This document shows, in pieces, positions 43,756 through 56,822 of a stretch of DNA of 64,000 nt. How positions within the stretch are numbered: the stretch's first letter is position 1; every line of letters begins with the position of its first letter. This DNA comes from Puffinus mauretanicus (lineage: Eukaryota; Chordata; Aves; Procellariiformes; Procellariidae). A program made the translations under genes and the position numbers. The notes under the pieces were generated by a model. That model saw nothing but the letters and a program-made list of their open reading frames with translations. It did no database searches and was not told where the DNA came from. The DNA is taken from positions 1 through 64,000 of the forward strand of contig JAJKFH010004002.1 of assembly GCA_023333565.1 (NCBI GenBank), given 5' to 3'.

Positions 43756-45999
43756 TAACTCTTCCTGAGAAAGAAATGCTTCTTGTCTTCATATTTAAAG
43801 GGAAAGGAAGTTTGGCTTTACTATGTCAGCTAGCAAGAATCCAGGAGTTTTAGTCTCTGTGCGAATTCTCCTTTCTGTAGATGATTATCAGATTCCTGTA
43901 ATTTGTAAAGTGACCTTTTTGCAGAATTATAACTTCCCCTTGAACATTATGAGCTTGAACTTTGCAGCCAAGTTATTGCACCTGGTGGGTCTGACCTTCC
44001 AGTGTCCTGTAGGTGAAGACAGCCGCTGCGAGAGCAGTGCAGTTGGGACAGAGCAATCTTGTCTTTGTTCATGAGAGTATGCTTCTAAATAGAGTTCCAG
44101 CTAGATCTTATGTCCCGATACGGGGCCGTCCTCTTTCCCAAGTATGACCAACCTGATTTGTAGTAAAAGAGACTGTAAAGCCAAACAGGAAACTTTGGGG
44201 GTCCGATTCTGAGCTTCTCTGAATGCTTTAACATCTCAGAGTAGTTACTTGGGCTCTCTGAGGATGTCCATATTCTCTGTTAATAAAATGAAAATTGTGA
44301 AAGAATTCCTGTACAAGAACAAAGCTGTTCACATGCCAGCTACATCTGGTCTTCCCAATTGCACTATGTTGTGGAAGCTAGATTTTCAGGTAATAAAATG
44401 AAAGCTTGATTGTAAAACTCTCACATTTCTTTTTTTTTTTTTTGATCAGGAACATACTTCTCCTTTAAAATATAATTGCATTCATTATGTTGGCAGTGGG
44501 CATCTAAATCTTAAGGCAAAAGCAGACTGCATCTTTTCAAGTGCATTGATTTGAAAATTGAAGTTGGCTTTTCTCTGATGGGCTGCTCTCTAAATCAGAG
44601 TAATTGACTAAACTAAAGATTAACAACAGATAATGGGCCTCGGAGCTTGGAAAGCATGTGTCATGTTTGCCTTCGTGCCACTTTTGTGCTGCTTGCTGAA
44701 CTATTTTTGTTGGAGAGTGTTTGGATTAAAGAATTAGTTTTTACATGATACTGGATACTTTGGAGGATGAATAATGAGAGCCTTTCTGCTTCAGTCACTA
44801 ATTCCTATCCAGAAAAGTTTCACAGTGACCATAAGTGCCGGCTGCCTCATGGCTGTTCTCCATTCTGCACTGAAATCTGTTTATTGGCAGCAGAAAGATG
44901 TCTCCGTTACAGAAATTAGCATCACTGGCACCTTCATTGCTTTAGGACAAAATGTGATGCAAGCTTCAGGTTTCCGAGCCAATTTAGGAGTGCTTCTGTT
45001 ATTAATCTGCAGATCAATAACTTTTGGTAATAGAGTTGTGTTTCTTAATGAAAAATGCGTTACCACCATTAGTTGCTGTTGATGGTTCTCGGGAGCAAAC
45101 CACGTGTTTCATTTCAGGTCTCACTGTCTGCCCAGGAGACAGGTGGATACTGGAAGTGAAGCGAGAGTGTGTGATCACTGTAGAAGTTTATGACACAGAC
45201 AGCACTGAAGTGTATTTATCTGGTGTGAATATGTGTTTAGTTAACAACGAGCAGCTGCCAAAGGGAGTGCCATGATGAATTGTGTTACAGATATTCAGCA
45301 CTAATAAGGAAATGAGAGAGAGAGAGAAGGAAATTAACCCTTGCTGTGTTGTTATCTTAGTCTCTCCCTCAGTCTCTCTCTCACACACATTTCTATTCAC
45401 ATTTCATCCGTACCAATCTTCTTACTGTGTTACAAACCTCTACAGAAATGCTCAGTTCTGTGAGTGTTTGTGGAAGGTGCATCGGGATTTCCTTGGAAGG
45501 GGACACAGTTTGCACTGATCTCTGTCAATTTGCAGAACCTGAGAATAACCATTTTTCTAAGGAGTATTTTGAAGAGCTCCTGTCTTCTCATAATGGATCT
45601 TACCATATAGTTCAGGTCCTGAACTGGTTTCTGCTCTTCTACAGGTAAGAGGCAAAGGTGGTAGTAATTTTCTTCAGTTTTTTTTTTCCTAGTCCCTCAG
45701 GTCATATAATAATACTCTTGTTCACACCTGTGTGAAAGGAACTGCTCCGTGGTTCAAGTTATGCCATATTTCTCCTGCAAGAGCAACTTACTCTCTACAA
45801 GGTTTTCACAGACAATGCCTTCTGCAGTTTCTGCAGTTGTGAGCAGTCCAAGAGGCAAATCAGACTCCCTCAGAAATGTGAGAAACCAGGCATTTTGATA
45901 GAAAGGCCGGGAAAAATTGAATTACAGCAGCGACTCTTGGTGTCGGAGCAGCAGCAGCTCTTATCTGAGCTGCATGCAGCATGGCTTCTTCTTACCTAG

Positions 46000-46522
46000 T
46001 GTCCCGGTTTCGGCTGGGATAGGGTTAAATTTCTTCCTAGTGCTGTGTTTTGGATTTAGTATGAGGAGAATGTTGATAACACACTGATGTTTTCAGTTGT
46101 TGCTAAGTGCCCTCCTAGTCCAAGGACAGCTCCCGTGCCTACTGACTGAGCTAGGTGCACAAGATGGGAGGGAACATAATCAGGACAGCCAGCCCAGCTG
46201 GCTAATGGGGTATTCCATACCATGTGACGTCATGCTCAGTATATGAACGGTAGGCGTGATCCAGGAAGTACCGATCGCTACTTGGTTATCGGTCAGCGTG
46301 GGTGGTGAGCAATTGCATTGTGCATCACTCATTTTGTATATTCTATCATTATTTATTATCATTATTTTTCCTTTTCTGTTCTATTAAACTGTCTTTATCT
46401 CAACCCACGAGTTTTTCTCACTCTTACCCTTCCGATTCTCTCCCCGTCCCACTGGGGGGGGGCGGGGGGAGTGAGTGAGCGGCTGCGTGGTATTTGGCTG
46501 CCTGCCAGGTTAAACCACGACA
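46000..46522 (+). mobile_element. Solo LTR of an ERVL-type endogenous retrovirus (old copy)
   Basis: Starts TGTCCCGGTTTCGGCTGGGA and ends ACCACGACA (TG...CA). A perfect 5-bp target duplication CCTAG flanks it at 45995-45999 and 46523-46527. Five-base duplications are typical of ERVL insertions. No internal region is present, so it is a recombined solo LTR. It sits inside the NUP210L pseudogene. Confidence 0.9.
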
Positions 46523-48344
46523 CCTAGACCATGTGCAGGTCCATGGCACACTTCCTCTTTGCCAAGTGGTGTTCTTGCAAACAATTTCCAGACAAAGTTT
46601 TGGAGTGAGGGTGTTCCGGGGACCATTCTCCATAGGTCAATTAGATGTAGTTTTGAAGCTGGTGAGTTTCAAAGCAAGTTACTCCCTGCCAACTGGCCTC
46701 AGCATCTGGGAATGTAAATGAAATGTGTTCAGGAACTAATACAAATGTAGCCACAGACTCCTGTCTCTTAATTTTATGCAGAGCAAAATATTTTGGAGGC
46801 AATTCAGTGTGTTATAGTGACATTTTGATTACCTCAAAAAAGAAGCAGTTGATTTCAGATATGTGTTTTTTAAGCTTATGTCCTAAGCGATTAGTACAAA
46901 TCTTCTTCGCAGGATTTCAGACCTGTTCAAGCTTGTATAAAGCGTCTAGTTCTGTTACCTGCCATTTGCTAACGGTTAAAACCGCGAGCTTTCTCCTTTT
47001 GATGGTAAGCTACTTTGCTTGAAAGATTGCTTCCTTTTTTCCCCTTGTTTGTAGGATGGCTCTGAGGCTTACTTCCCCATACCAGTCAGCCACGAGCAGG
47101 AAGTGAAGATTTACCTTCCCATTAAGCTGTCACCATCTTTCCTTGCATTTCCACACCATCCCATGGAAGTCTTGTATCGATATAAACTTCAGGTGAAGTA
47201 GACTATGGATAGGAAAATCATGAAGGCCTTTTTGGTGTGAGAGCCTCTTCCAGAAGAAAAGTGAGTTAAAAAAGTCTACCAATAGAGGCTCAATGAGAAT
47301 CCTGAGCACTGAATGGGCCAAAACACTCTCATTTTCCTTCTTTAGCCTTGTAACAGTTCTCCTACGCTTCTCTCTGTTCAGCTCCCTCCAGCAAACCCCA
47401 TTTTTTGTTGATAAAGTCATGTACTCTTTTCCTTTCTCCAGTGATGCCATGTTCCTATCCTCAAGTGTTCTTCCCCCTGCCATGCTTTTCCTCTACCTTC
47501 CTCTCTCATGTCTTTTTGTTGTCTTGTTCTTTGGTCACATGCCTGTGTGCCCGGGTGATTTGCTGTTCCCTTGGGTGTGCATCATTAAAGTTCACTGGAT
47601 TTTTGACCTGTTGACAGTGTTGTGTAAGTGTAAGAAGAGGCAGCAGAGATGCACTTTCTCCCTGTTCTTTCACGGGCTTTGGTCCTTAGTTACCTGGGGT
47701 AAATTGTCTCCCTGTGTCTTGGCTGGAAAAATGGAGTTTATTTGGTTTTGCTTGAGTTGTAAAATAAGTCTGTGTGTTTTTCATTTTACTTCTGACATCC
47801 GTTGTGAGATGTAATAGAAGCTTGAAAAGTATTTTGAGATCCTCAGATGAAAAAGTTATAGGAGTGCTGCTGCTGGTTTTGGTTGGGTTTTTGGGTTTTT
47901 TTATACTGTTACTCCATAGCTAAGCTAGTACTGCTCGCTTTGTTACAGGAAACAATCCTGTGGTGAATTGTGTGGGCTGAGCCCAGTGAAGCTTTTCTTA
48001 TGTCAAATCAACGTAGTTGCCTACCAACGATCAACATAGTTGATTTGAGCAATGGCTTTTGGGCTTTTGAGTAGAATGCCTCCTTTCTGTAAATTTAACT
48101 TCTCTGTAATAGGGACACAAATGTGTATTTTCTTCAGTTACTATGTCTTTGCCTCTTTGCTTTCATTATAGGTCATCCCTTTGCAGCCTGCATTTTTAAG
48201 CCTGGAAACTGATGATCTCTGGGATTCCTGGGACCAGTTACAGCCTACCTGCGTGTGTCTGACATGCGTGAGTTGGAGGTGGATCTCACTGATGAGATGA
48301 TGCAGTCTTAGGGAAGCTAATGTAGTAGGATATGTTGATACCCC

Positions 48345-49058
48345 CGGGATCAATCCAGGCTGGGGGATGAAGGGATTGAGAGCAGCCCTGCCGAGAAGGA
48401 CTTGGGGGTACTGGCGGATGAAAAGCTGGACATGAGCCGGCAATGTGCGCTCGCAGCCCAGAAGGCAACCATGTCCTGGCTGCATCACCAGCAGCGTGGC
48501 CAGCAGGTCGAGGGAGGGGATTCTGCCCCTCTGCTCTGGTGAGACCCCCCTGCAGTGCTGCGTCCAGCTCGGGGGTCCCCAGCACAGGACAGACAGGGAC
48601 CTGTTGGAGCGGGGCCAGAGGAGGGTCACGAAAACGATCAGGGGGATGGAACAGCTCTGCTATGGAGAAAGGCTGAGAGAGCTGGGGTTGTTCAGCCTGG
48701 AGAAGAGAAGGCTCTGGGGAGACCTTATTGCGGCCTTTCAGCCCCCGCTTTAGGGGGCTTATAAGAAAGATAGCAGCAAACTTTTTAGCAGGGCCTATTG
48801 CGACAGGACAAGGGGGAATGGTTTTAAACTAAAAGAGGGTAGATTCAGACTAGATCTAAGGAAGAAATGTTTTACACTGAGGGTGGTGAGACACTGGCAC
48901 AGGTTGCCCAGAGAGGTGATGGGTGCCCCATCCCTGGAAACATTCAAGGGGCTCTGAGCAACCTGATCTGGTTGAAGATGTCCCTGCCCACGGCAGGGTG
49001 GTTGGACTAGATGACTTTTAAAGGTCCCTTCCAACCCAAACTATTCTATGGTTCTATA
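48345..49058 (+). mobile_element. CR1 LINE, 5'-truncated 3' fragment
   Basis: Typical avian CR1 3' region: GGTCACGAAAACGATCAG, a GAGCTGGGGTTGTTCAGCCT segment, GGTTGGACTAGATGACTTTT and a terminal ATTCTATGG/TTCTATA. About 700 bp of the element tail remain. It interrupts NUP210L just after a truncated exon remnant at 48170-48300. Confidence 0.92.
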
Positions 49059-52000
49059 TTTCTCTGCCCACAGAGAAGAGGCAACACCAAGATAGGTCTT
49101 AGGATTAAGTATCCAGAGCAGGGCATGGATACAGAGCTCTCAAGGAAGAATGTATGAAGCACTCTCTTCCTTTCTCCTCTCCCCTTCTCTTTTTAATCTA
49201 GCTTGAGATTGGCAAGTTTCTTGTCATTACCGTTCGAGTCCTGGGCTTTCAGCAACTTCCCTTGCGGAGTAAATACTTCAAGTACGTGAAGCTGAAGCTG
49301 CAAGCAGCATCTCCTGTTGTTACACTTGTGTGATGTTACAGTTGGCAGGTTGGAGCACTCTTAAGTACTAACTGATAATGTACACCTTGTATTGAAAAAA
49401 CCAGAACTGATAATTACAGAAGAAAACCTATTTACACCCCCCTTGCTATTTGCTGTCTCACTGTGTAAATGTTGGTAGAGTGCAAGAGAGGTGTCAGGAC
49501 TGTGATTGCCAGCTTTAGTGGTGAATGCTTAGGATAATCTCCGCTTACCCTTCTGTAAAATGTTAATGAATTTCTAGATAACTTTTTTCGCAGGCTGTGG
49601 CAATTAACTTGTATTTGCTATAAAGCTCTTTGAGATTCCTGGTTGTAAGACTAAAATGTTTTTTCATCTCCCACTGCCTATGTTTCTGTGTTACCACATG
49701 GGCGTATGAAGCACATCTGAAACAGTGATATATCTCTGCATTAATTCAGACCTGGTAGCTCAGTCCATAATCTTCTTTTGACAGAGGAATTGATTCCCTC
49801 ACACTTACTGTATTTATTAGATGGTGCTTTGCCACTCGGAGCTCTATGCATCCTCTGTCTAGGACTGTGGATATCTCAAAGTTCAAGCCTCAATAGCATA
49901 GTAGTCACAACTATTAGACAGTTCCTGCCTGAGTTCTCTCTTAGTTATTGTACAGGAAATGAACAGTGAAGTCACGGTAAGGTGTCTTCACAGGCAAGTG
50001 GAAGAAGTGGGAGAATATTCTGAATTGTACGTACTTCGAGCTGTTGCTGTTGCCCAGACAACTGGTAGCTTCAGCCTGGGACAAGATGGGAAGAAGATTT
50101 ACTTCTGCTCCTCAGAAAGTCGAGTGAAGAGTGCAGAGTTTTTAAATCTGCTCACCTTTGAGTGTTTCTGACCGACCGTGGAATCCTTTTTTTCAAAGGT
50201 CTTTAAGAAAGAAAAAAAAAAATCCCACTTATGATGATATTCTGAAGCCTCGATGTTTTATGTCTCTAAATTAATATAAAAAAGGGTCCTATAAATAATT
50301 CTTGTCAGAGACCATTGATACCATTTCTGTATTTTGGCAAAGTATCCATTGTTTTCTCCTAGGCCTTTCATTCAGAAGGCAGAATCGCTTCCCTCACTAG
50401 AAATCTCTGTACTCTGTAAGAAATCCGTGCCAAGATCTCCTTAGACAGGCTCATGTGATTCAACACTAACAGTCCTAGTATTCTGTCTAGTGATATTTCA
50501 CAAAAAAAGAAATGTGTATAACATTTTACAGCAGGATATTTTCACTTTTACCAGGTCTTTCCTCCATTTAAACTGATTCCAAAGAAAATCACTCTTATTC
50601 CATGCAACATGATGTAAGTGAGCATTATTTCTTCTGAACCAATTAGAATTTTTTACTCCCCTTCACCTGTTGCTTCCTTTCCCCCTCAGTATTGGTATAT
50701 TTCAGAAGAGATGTGCAACAGGCAACTGGAGACAGTAATTCCTTAAACCCCAGAGTTTAGATTCGCTAATATATATATGTTTGTTTTCCTCAATGAACAG
50801 CTTGTGTTTTATTTAAATATGCTTCAGGTGATGTCAGAAAGTGGCCCCAGCCACAGTCCATCATCCGCTTCTCTGTCACTAACTGCTCCACTGCTGAGGC
50901 TAACCGACTTGGCCAAGTAACGGCAAGGACAGTCGGAACAGCCGTGGTACAGGGTGCTATCCAGGTGGTTAGCGAAGACGTAGGAAAAGTTACTGTTTTT
51001 TCGCAGGTATCTTTCCATTATATTTTCTGTCTCATCCTTTCCCTTCTCCTTGGAAAGAATGTTAATGGTTTGTCTTGGTTGCCTTGACCTTGAAAAGCTG
51101 GCCTTGGAAAAAAACCCCATTAATGGCATATTTGATCTTGTATTGTACTGTGAGAGCTAAGGGGAAGAGGTAACTGTAAAACTGCTGTTTCAGTTTAACT
51201 TGTTTCCCTGTTGTAAACAAGAGATGAGGCCGTTACAACTTGGGTGGGAAGCTGCTATTTCTCCACGTGTTTTTCTTTTTTCTTGCTTTCTGGTGCCCCC
51301 AGGGGGTTATTGTTAAAGGCAATATTCAGTCCATGAGAGAAGTCAACTGGAATCAAAGAGCTTTAAAAGAAATCTAAGTGTCTTAGTTTTGTCAGCAATT
51401 GCCAGCATTGTACAGGTGACAGTTTGGAAATGGTAAGCCAGCGTGGCAATATAACCACCTACTCGGTGGCTCCTGGAGGTGTGGTAGCTAAACTTTCCCC
51501 GCTTGGCAAAAAACAACTGAGCCCTTAACCGGGATATGGACCTTTTGTTTCAGAAGTAGAGCTATAGATCACTTCAGGCTGTTTAGTTTACTCAGATGTC
51601 TCAAAGCAAATCCTGGGAAGTGCTGGGTCATGCTCGTTAGGGAGGTAGGTGTATTTCGAGTGGAAGAAACTTGCAGGCAGTATGCATGGACAGATGTATC
51701 CAAAAGGCTGCTTTCCAGGCGTACGTGTTGGGCATACCTGCGTAAAGAGGTTTACACCTCCTTTTGTTCGTGTCTGTTGTTTCTGTTGATCAATAACAGG
51801 TTTTCTTTCACTCCTGACTTAACAGCTGTCATTAATCCAGATTTTTAAAAAAATTCTCTATGTAGTAATTTCTTTTTGTTCTGCCTGTAGATATTTGATA
51901 AGCTGCTGCCATTCTCTCCCATGTTTTCCACTGAACAAATTTTGACATCCACGAGTTCTCAACTAAAGCTGTACACAAACAGGTAGACAAAGTAAGGAAA

Positions 52001-53124
52001 ATCCAGTATGTAGAGACAGTTTACGATGTGTTTCTCTCCTATTAGTGCATGAAGCTGTCTGTCAGCTTATTTTTCCCATCCTAAGATACCCAGCCTTGCG
52101 GACTTCCTGATGCATGACTGAGAATTTGAGGCATGCTCAGTTTCAAATTTCTGTCTAAAAAGGGTGTATTAAGCATAGTTCAACACGGAGCAGAAAATGG
52201 TAGTCAAATTTTGAAGGGATACCTCTGTACTGGCGAAACTTTCAGTGCTGAGCATTGACAGACGGAGCAACATGATTAATCTGAGAAAATGAACTCCTCT
52301 AGACCTACAAAAGCAGATCTCTTGCATATATGTAGGTCTTGGACAGTGTCTGCTTATATAATTCTTTTTGGCTGGTAGGTTTACACTGTGCATTTCTGGG
52401 GAATCTCCTGGGTTACTCCACAGCCTGCAAATGTGTATTGGAGTGACTGCTGAGCGGGGCTGCATCTGCCCGTTACATGCAGTTTAACAAATCCATTCAA
52501 GAAAATGTGCCTTCATGGTGCTCAGGCTGTCGGCATGAGGCTGAAACCATAGACTTAGTGCCATACCCTGATGTCCTGCCACAATTGAACCTGTGAGTCG
52601 GTAGTTCAGTGTGATATTGAACTAGTAGGACTTCAAGAGCAGCATCCTGAATACGTGGTTGATTATCAGGGAGAAAAAGCATTAGCTGCTGATGTTTCTT
52701 GTCGCTTTAGTGGCCGCCACTTCGAGTGAAACAAACTGCCAGACTATCAAAGTCTAACAGACCTCTTTCACTTTTGTTCTTCACTAAGGGAAGAGGCTGC
52801 ATCTGTGAGCTTTCAAGTCTCTCAGTGTTACCCCTTGTAGTGTTCCTCTTCTGTCCTTGAGGAACATGATCAAGGTCTCCTGAGAGCTGGAGCCATCACA
52901 GGCATTGCAGTGTTGGAAGTGACTTCTCAAGAAGTCTTTGGAGTCAGACAGACAATCATAATGGAGCAGTCTGCTGAAAGAATGCTTTAGTTTGAATGTT
53001 AGTAAGTATTGTAGGGTTTAAAATAGTTTGTAGTAGCCTAACCTGTTTTGTTATCACAGAGCATGATGGTTTTGAGACAGTGATCATCAAATCTGGTCAG
53101 AGTAATTCAGAAAGTACATTTTTT

Positions 53125-53565
53125 GGGCTCTTGAGTACAAGAAAGAGATTAGGAAACTGGAGAGAATCCGGCAGAGACCCACAAAGAAGTGTCTGGAGCA
53201 CAAGATGTATTAGGAGAGGCTCAGGGCATTGGGTTTGTTTAGCCTGGGAGAAGGGAAAGGGGTTTCTAGTTGCACTGAGAAGTAGAGAAGGTGAAATTAC
53301 ACTCCTCTTGGAGGTGCAAAGTGAAAGGACAAGAAGTGATTGTGACAAATTGCAGCAATGAAATTTTAAAATGGAGAGTAGGCCAAAAACAATTCACCCT
53401 GAAGTTGGGGTAAGCACTGAAACTTCATCCTTCAAAGTTTTCAAAACTCAGCTGGACAAGATCCCAGGAAATCTGATCCAGGTTTGAAGTTAGCCATGCT
53501 TTGAACCTAGAGACCCACAGAGATATTTTCAACCTGTTTTTTCCATAATTCTATGCTTATTATTT
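53125..53565 (+). mobile_element. Old degenerate CR1 fragment
   Basis: Diverged CR1 3' landmarks in order: a GGAGAGAATCCGGCAGAGAC segment, GGAGAGGCTCAGGGCA...TTTAGCCTGGGAGAAG, and an end resembling CCATAATTCTATGCTT. It is clearly older than the copy at 48.3 kb. Confidence 0.75.
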
Positions 53566-53654
53566 CTTCTTGATCAGTGTAGTCATGGGATGCTTGTCCA
53601 TCTGCAGTCTGGTTCATTAATCTGAAGTGATGATGGGGACTTTTGTCTACCTAG

Positions 53655-53829
53655 CAAAAATGACCTTGGTTTTATCCGGATTTTAAAATACTCAGAAGCC
53701 GACTGTTCTCCCCCAGACTACATTGTTGAGCTGGAAAGAGCAGAAAAACAAGGAGACAGGATTCTGGTGTCAGGAGTCACAACTGGTGCAGCAGTCATAA
53801 AAGTCCAGATACAAGAATCAACCTACAAG
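53655..53829 (+). pseudogene. NUP210L: Displaced NUP210L N-terminal exon
   Basis: An open segment with CTAG acceptor and AAG|GTGAAT donor reads IRILKYSEAD, then PPDYIVELERAEKQGDRILV and SGVTTGAAVIKVQIQ. In NUP210 and NUP210L this block lies near residues 170-220, just after the exon at 43592. Here it is downstream of the exon for roughly residues 1230-1290 (52789). The matching position between 43721 and 43845 lacks it. Either local rearrangement moved it or it belongs to a second partial copy. Confidence 0.75.
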
Positions 53830-54367
53830 GTGAATAATTACTGCAAAGATCCATCTTTATATAAAGATTGCCTTAATAGCTGTTTTAGGTAAACTGCATT
53901 TTTAGCTACATGCATGTAAAATATGCGCTTTCTTGTGGCACTTAATCTTTTGTGGCTTTGCCTTTCATGGCAAGCATTCTGATTCTTTTCCGCAAAAGAA
54001 CACATATCAATTCCTGAAGTTCAGATATCCATTTTTTAGTAAGGGAAATTTAAGAATACACTTAAGTCATATATATTCACAGTTTTCCGTCCTGCTGTGT
54101 TACTGGCACAGCTAAGATTACCACAATTAACAGATAAGAGAAAAAAAATCTCTGTATTACCACGTTTAGCAATGTTGTTTGGAATATCAATTTTGCTGTT
54201 TTGCCCCACTAAATATGGAGAATATGATGAGTGGGTTTTTTTCTTGTTGGTTATCTTTCACATAGCAGTAGAACAATAAAAATAAGTGTATCATTGAAGA
54301 AATTCCAGACTGGCGAGGGAACTTGAGACAAATGTACAGTATTGAGCAGGTGGACATGTGGAGAAAG

Positions 54368-55137
54368 CTGTTGCTGGCCCTCACCTTCCCTTGGCAGCCC
54401 CTTCACAGCCCCACCAACACTGCGGCTCTGTGCTTGCATAACTACCTCCTCACCATAGCCGATGCTCAGCTCCAAAACGGACACCCCCAACTTAGGGCTT
54501 CCACACGGAAGTGGCCAGGACTGAAAGCTGTTGGTGGCCCTCACCTTCCCTTGGCAGCCCCTTCACAACCCACCAACATGGGGCTCTGCGCTTCCTCTAC
54601 CACCTAACGATCCCCTCACTCTCTCACTCTAGCCAGAGCCCAGCTCCAAAAGAGAAACCCTCTGGAGAGGGCTCCCATAGAAAAGGTGCCGGGACTGAAA
54701 GGCATTTGTAGCTCTCAGTTTTCCTTGGAAGCCCCTTCAAAGCCCCAGAAACACGGTGGGTCTACGCTTGCTTTACCACCTCAGGCTCGCCAGTGCCCAG
54801 CGACAAGACGGACACTTACTACCCATAGGGCTACACACAGAAGTGGCCAGGACTGAGAGCTGTTGGCATCCGTCACCTTCCCTTGGCAGCCCTTTCACAA
54901 CCCCGCCAACACGCGGGCTCTGCGCTTTCCCTGCCACCTAACGATCCCCCTCAGTTACTCCCCACTCTTGCCAGGTGACAGTTCCAAAAGAGAACCCTCC
55001 AGTGAGGCCTCCCACACAGAGGGTGTCAGGACAGAAAAGTGTTTGTAGCTCTCAGTTTTCCTGGGCAGCCCCTTCACAGCCCTACCAACGCTGGGACTCT
55101 GTGATTGTTCTAACACCTAATCCTCAACCTTAGCCAT
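54368..55137 (+). repeat. Satellite-like tandem array, about 160-180 bp units
   Basis: Five units begin near 54368, 54528, 54701, 54859 and 55038. Each has a GCTGTTGGTGGCCCTCACCT or related GTAGCTCTCAGTTTTCCTTG start, CTTGGCAGCCCCTTCACA, a CTCTGCGCTT box and an AGTGGCCAGGACTGA end. Two unit types alternate in part. The array abuts mitochondrial DNA at about 55138. Confidence 0.88.
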
Positions 55138-55740
55138 ACTGGTAGCCTCCACACGAACCTGCGGCTCTGGCCACCTACACAACGTAAACCTCCTACAATG
55201 TTAAAAATCATTCTTCCAACAATCATACTCCTCCCCACAACCCTTTTATCACCTAAAAAATTCCTATGAACTAACACCACCACACATAGCCTCCTAATCG
55301 GTACCCTCAGTCTGCAATGACTGCTCCCAACATACTATCCCCATAAAAACCTGGCCCAATGAACCAGCGTCGACCAAATCTCTTCCCCCTTACTGGTACT
55401 ATCCTGCTGACTACTACCGCTCATAATCATAGCAAGCCAAAACCACCTCCAACATGAACCACTAACACAAAAACGAATCTTCATGGCAACCCCGATTTCG
55501 ATCCAACCCTTCATTATCGTAGCCTTCTCAACCGCAGAGCTAATACTACTCTACATTTCGTTTGAAGCAACCCTAATTCCCATCCTGATCCTAATCACAC
55601 GATGAGGAAACCAACTGGAACGCCTAAGCACCGGTATCTACCTGCTATTCTATACCCTCATCTGTTTCCTACCGTTACTAGTCACAGTCCTACACTTACT
55701 TACATACAAAAATCGGCACTCTTCATCTCACAATATTAGC
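55138..55740 (+). pseudogene. NUMT block A: ND4L 3' end and ND4 5' part
   Basis: The last about 20 ND4L codons (55139-55204, ending LLQC) overlap the ND4 ATG at 55198, as in real mtDNA. About 540 bp of ND4 follow (starting MLKIILPTI in mitochondrial code), with a frame shift near 55705, ending ...ACAATATTA where it joins an inverted satellite fragment. Confidence 0.93.
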
Positions 55741-55845
55741 AGAGCCCCAGTGTTGGTGGGGTGGTGAAGAGGCTGCCAAGGAAAGGTGAGGGCCAGCAAC
55801 AGCTCTCAGTCCTGGCCACTTCGGTGTGGCAGCCTGTGCTGACAG
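55741..55845 (-). repeat. Inverted satellite fragment between NUMT blocks A and B
   Basis: Reads on the minus strand as CTGTTGCTGGCCCTCACCTT ... AGGCTGCC... and matches the array at 54368-55137. It is about two-thirds of a unit, inverted relative to that array. Confidence 0.85.
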
Positions 55846-55883
55846 CTGTCCCTTTGGTTCCTGGGTTCTGGCTAGGTTGAGGA

Positions 55884-56010
55884 TTGAGCCACATTCGTAT
55901 GGGGATAGTTTTTCTGAGTCTGGGTTTATTTGGACAAGTCAGAAGTTTAATGTAGTTAGGCTAATGCTGAGAGTGAGGGATAGGGCGAGTATAAATGTGA
56001 TTATGTTAAT
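55884..56010 (-). pseudogene. NUMT: ND3 5' fragment
   Basis: Begins immediately after tRNA-Gly with an altered start (ATT in place of ATG), then the N-terminal ND3 sequence to the conserved SPYECG motif near 55890, after which similarity stops. Only about a third of ND3 is present. The 40 bp between it and the satellite fragment are unassigned. Confidence 0.8.
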
Positions 56011-56079
56011 TGCTCTTTTCTGGGGTTACACCAGATTTTAGAGATTGGAAGTCAATTGTAATTAGTGTATTAGAAGAGC
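56011..56079 (-). pseudogene. NUMT: tRNA-Gly
   Basis: Anticodon loop ACTTCCAAT (TCC) with pairable acceptor ends (GCTCTT / AAGAGC), lying between COX3 and ND3 as in mtDNA. Confidence 0.85.
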
Positions 56080-56822
56080 AGGATCCCCATCAGTAGATGG
56101 TTATGTAGAGGAATAATTAGATAACATCTACAAAATGTCAATATCTGGCTGCTGCTTCGAATCCAAAGTGGTGGTTTAATGTGAAGTGGAATTTGATTAG
56201 GCATAAGAGGCAAACCCACAGGAAGGAAGATCTGATGATTACATGGAGTCTGTGGAATCCTGTAGTGACAAAAAAGGCTGAGCAGTAAATGCTGTCGACG
56301 ATTGAAAAAACGGTCCTTCATGGTATTCTATTGCTTGGAGTGCAATGAAGTAGAATCCTAGTAGAATCGTTAGGGTTAGTGCATGGATTGCTTCTTTTCA
56401 GTTACCTTCTGTGGTGTGCTCGATTATGGTAACACCTGAGGCTAGGAGGATAGCTGTGTTTATTAAGAGTACTTCTAGGGAATTAAGGGGTTTGATTCCT
56501 ATCCGCCTAGTTCTGGGGTGGGGACTAAGCTAGAGTGAAAGAATGCTCTGAAGAATGCCTCGGGTATAATGAAGAGGATTATTCCATATCGTAAGCCTTT
56601 TTGGACTGTGGGCATGTGGTAGCCCTGGAATGTGCTTTCTTGTAGGATGTCTCATTGTAGTATGACTAGGAGCATGGAGAGTAAGCCTAGGCTTAAAAGT
56701 GGTGAGGAGTTACAGTGGAACCACGTGATCAGTCCTGAAGTAGTGAGTAAGGCAGCAGCTGCCCCGAAGATAGGTCAGGGGCTTGGGTCTACTCTGTGGT
56801 AAGAGTGTGTTTGGTGAGCCAT
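56080..56822 (-). pseudogene. NUMT: COX3
   Basis: ATG at 56822 gives MAHQTHSYHRVDPSPWP, and the C-terminal part has HHFGFEAAA and WHFVDV. Length is about 743 bp against the usual 784, so small deletions have occurred. It carries changes at conserved Trp and Gly positions, indicating decay after transfer. Confidence 0.92.

Noticed and set aside
46525..46721. Possible NUP210L exon right of the solo LTR
   Set aside because: Open frame ending at a GT-like site, but I could not match it to NUP210 or NUP210L residues.
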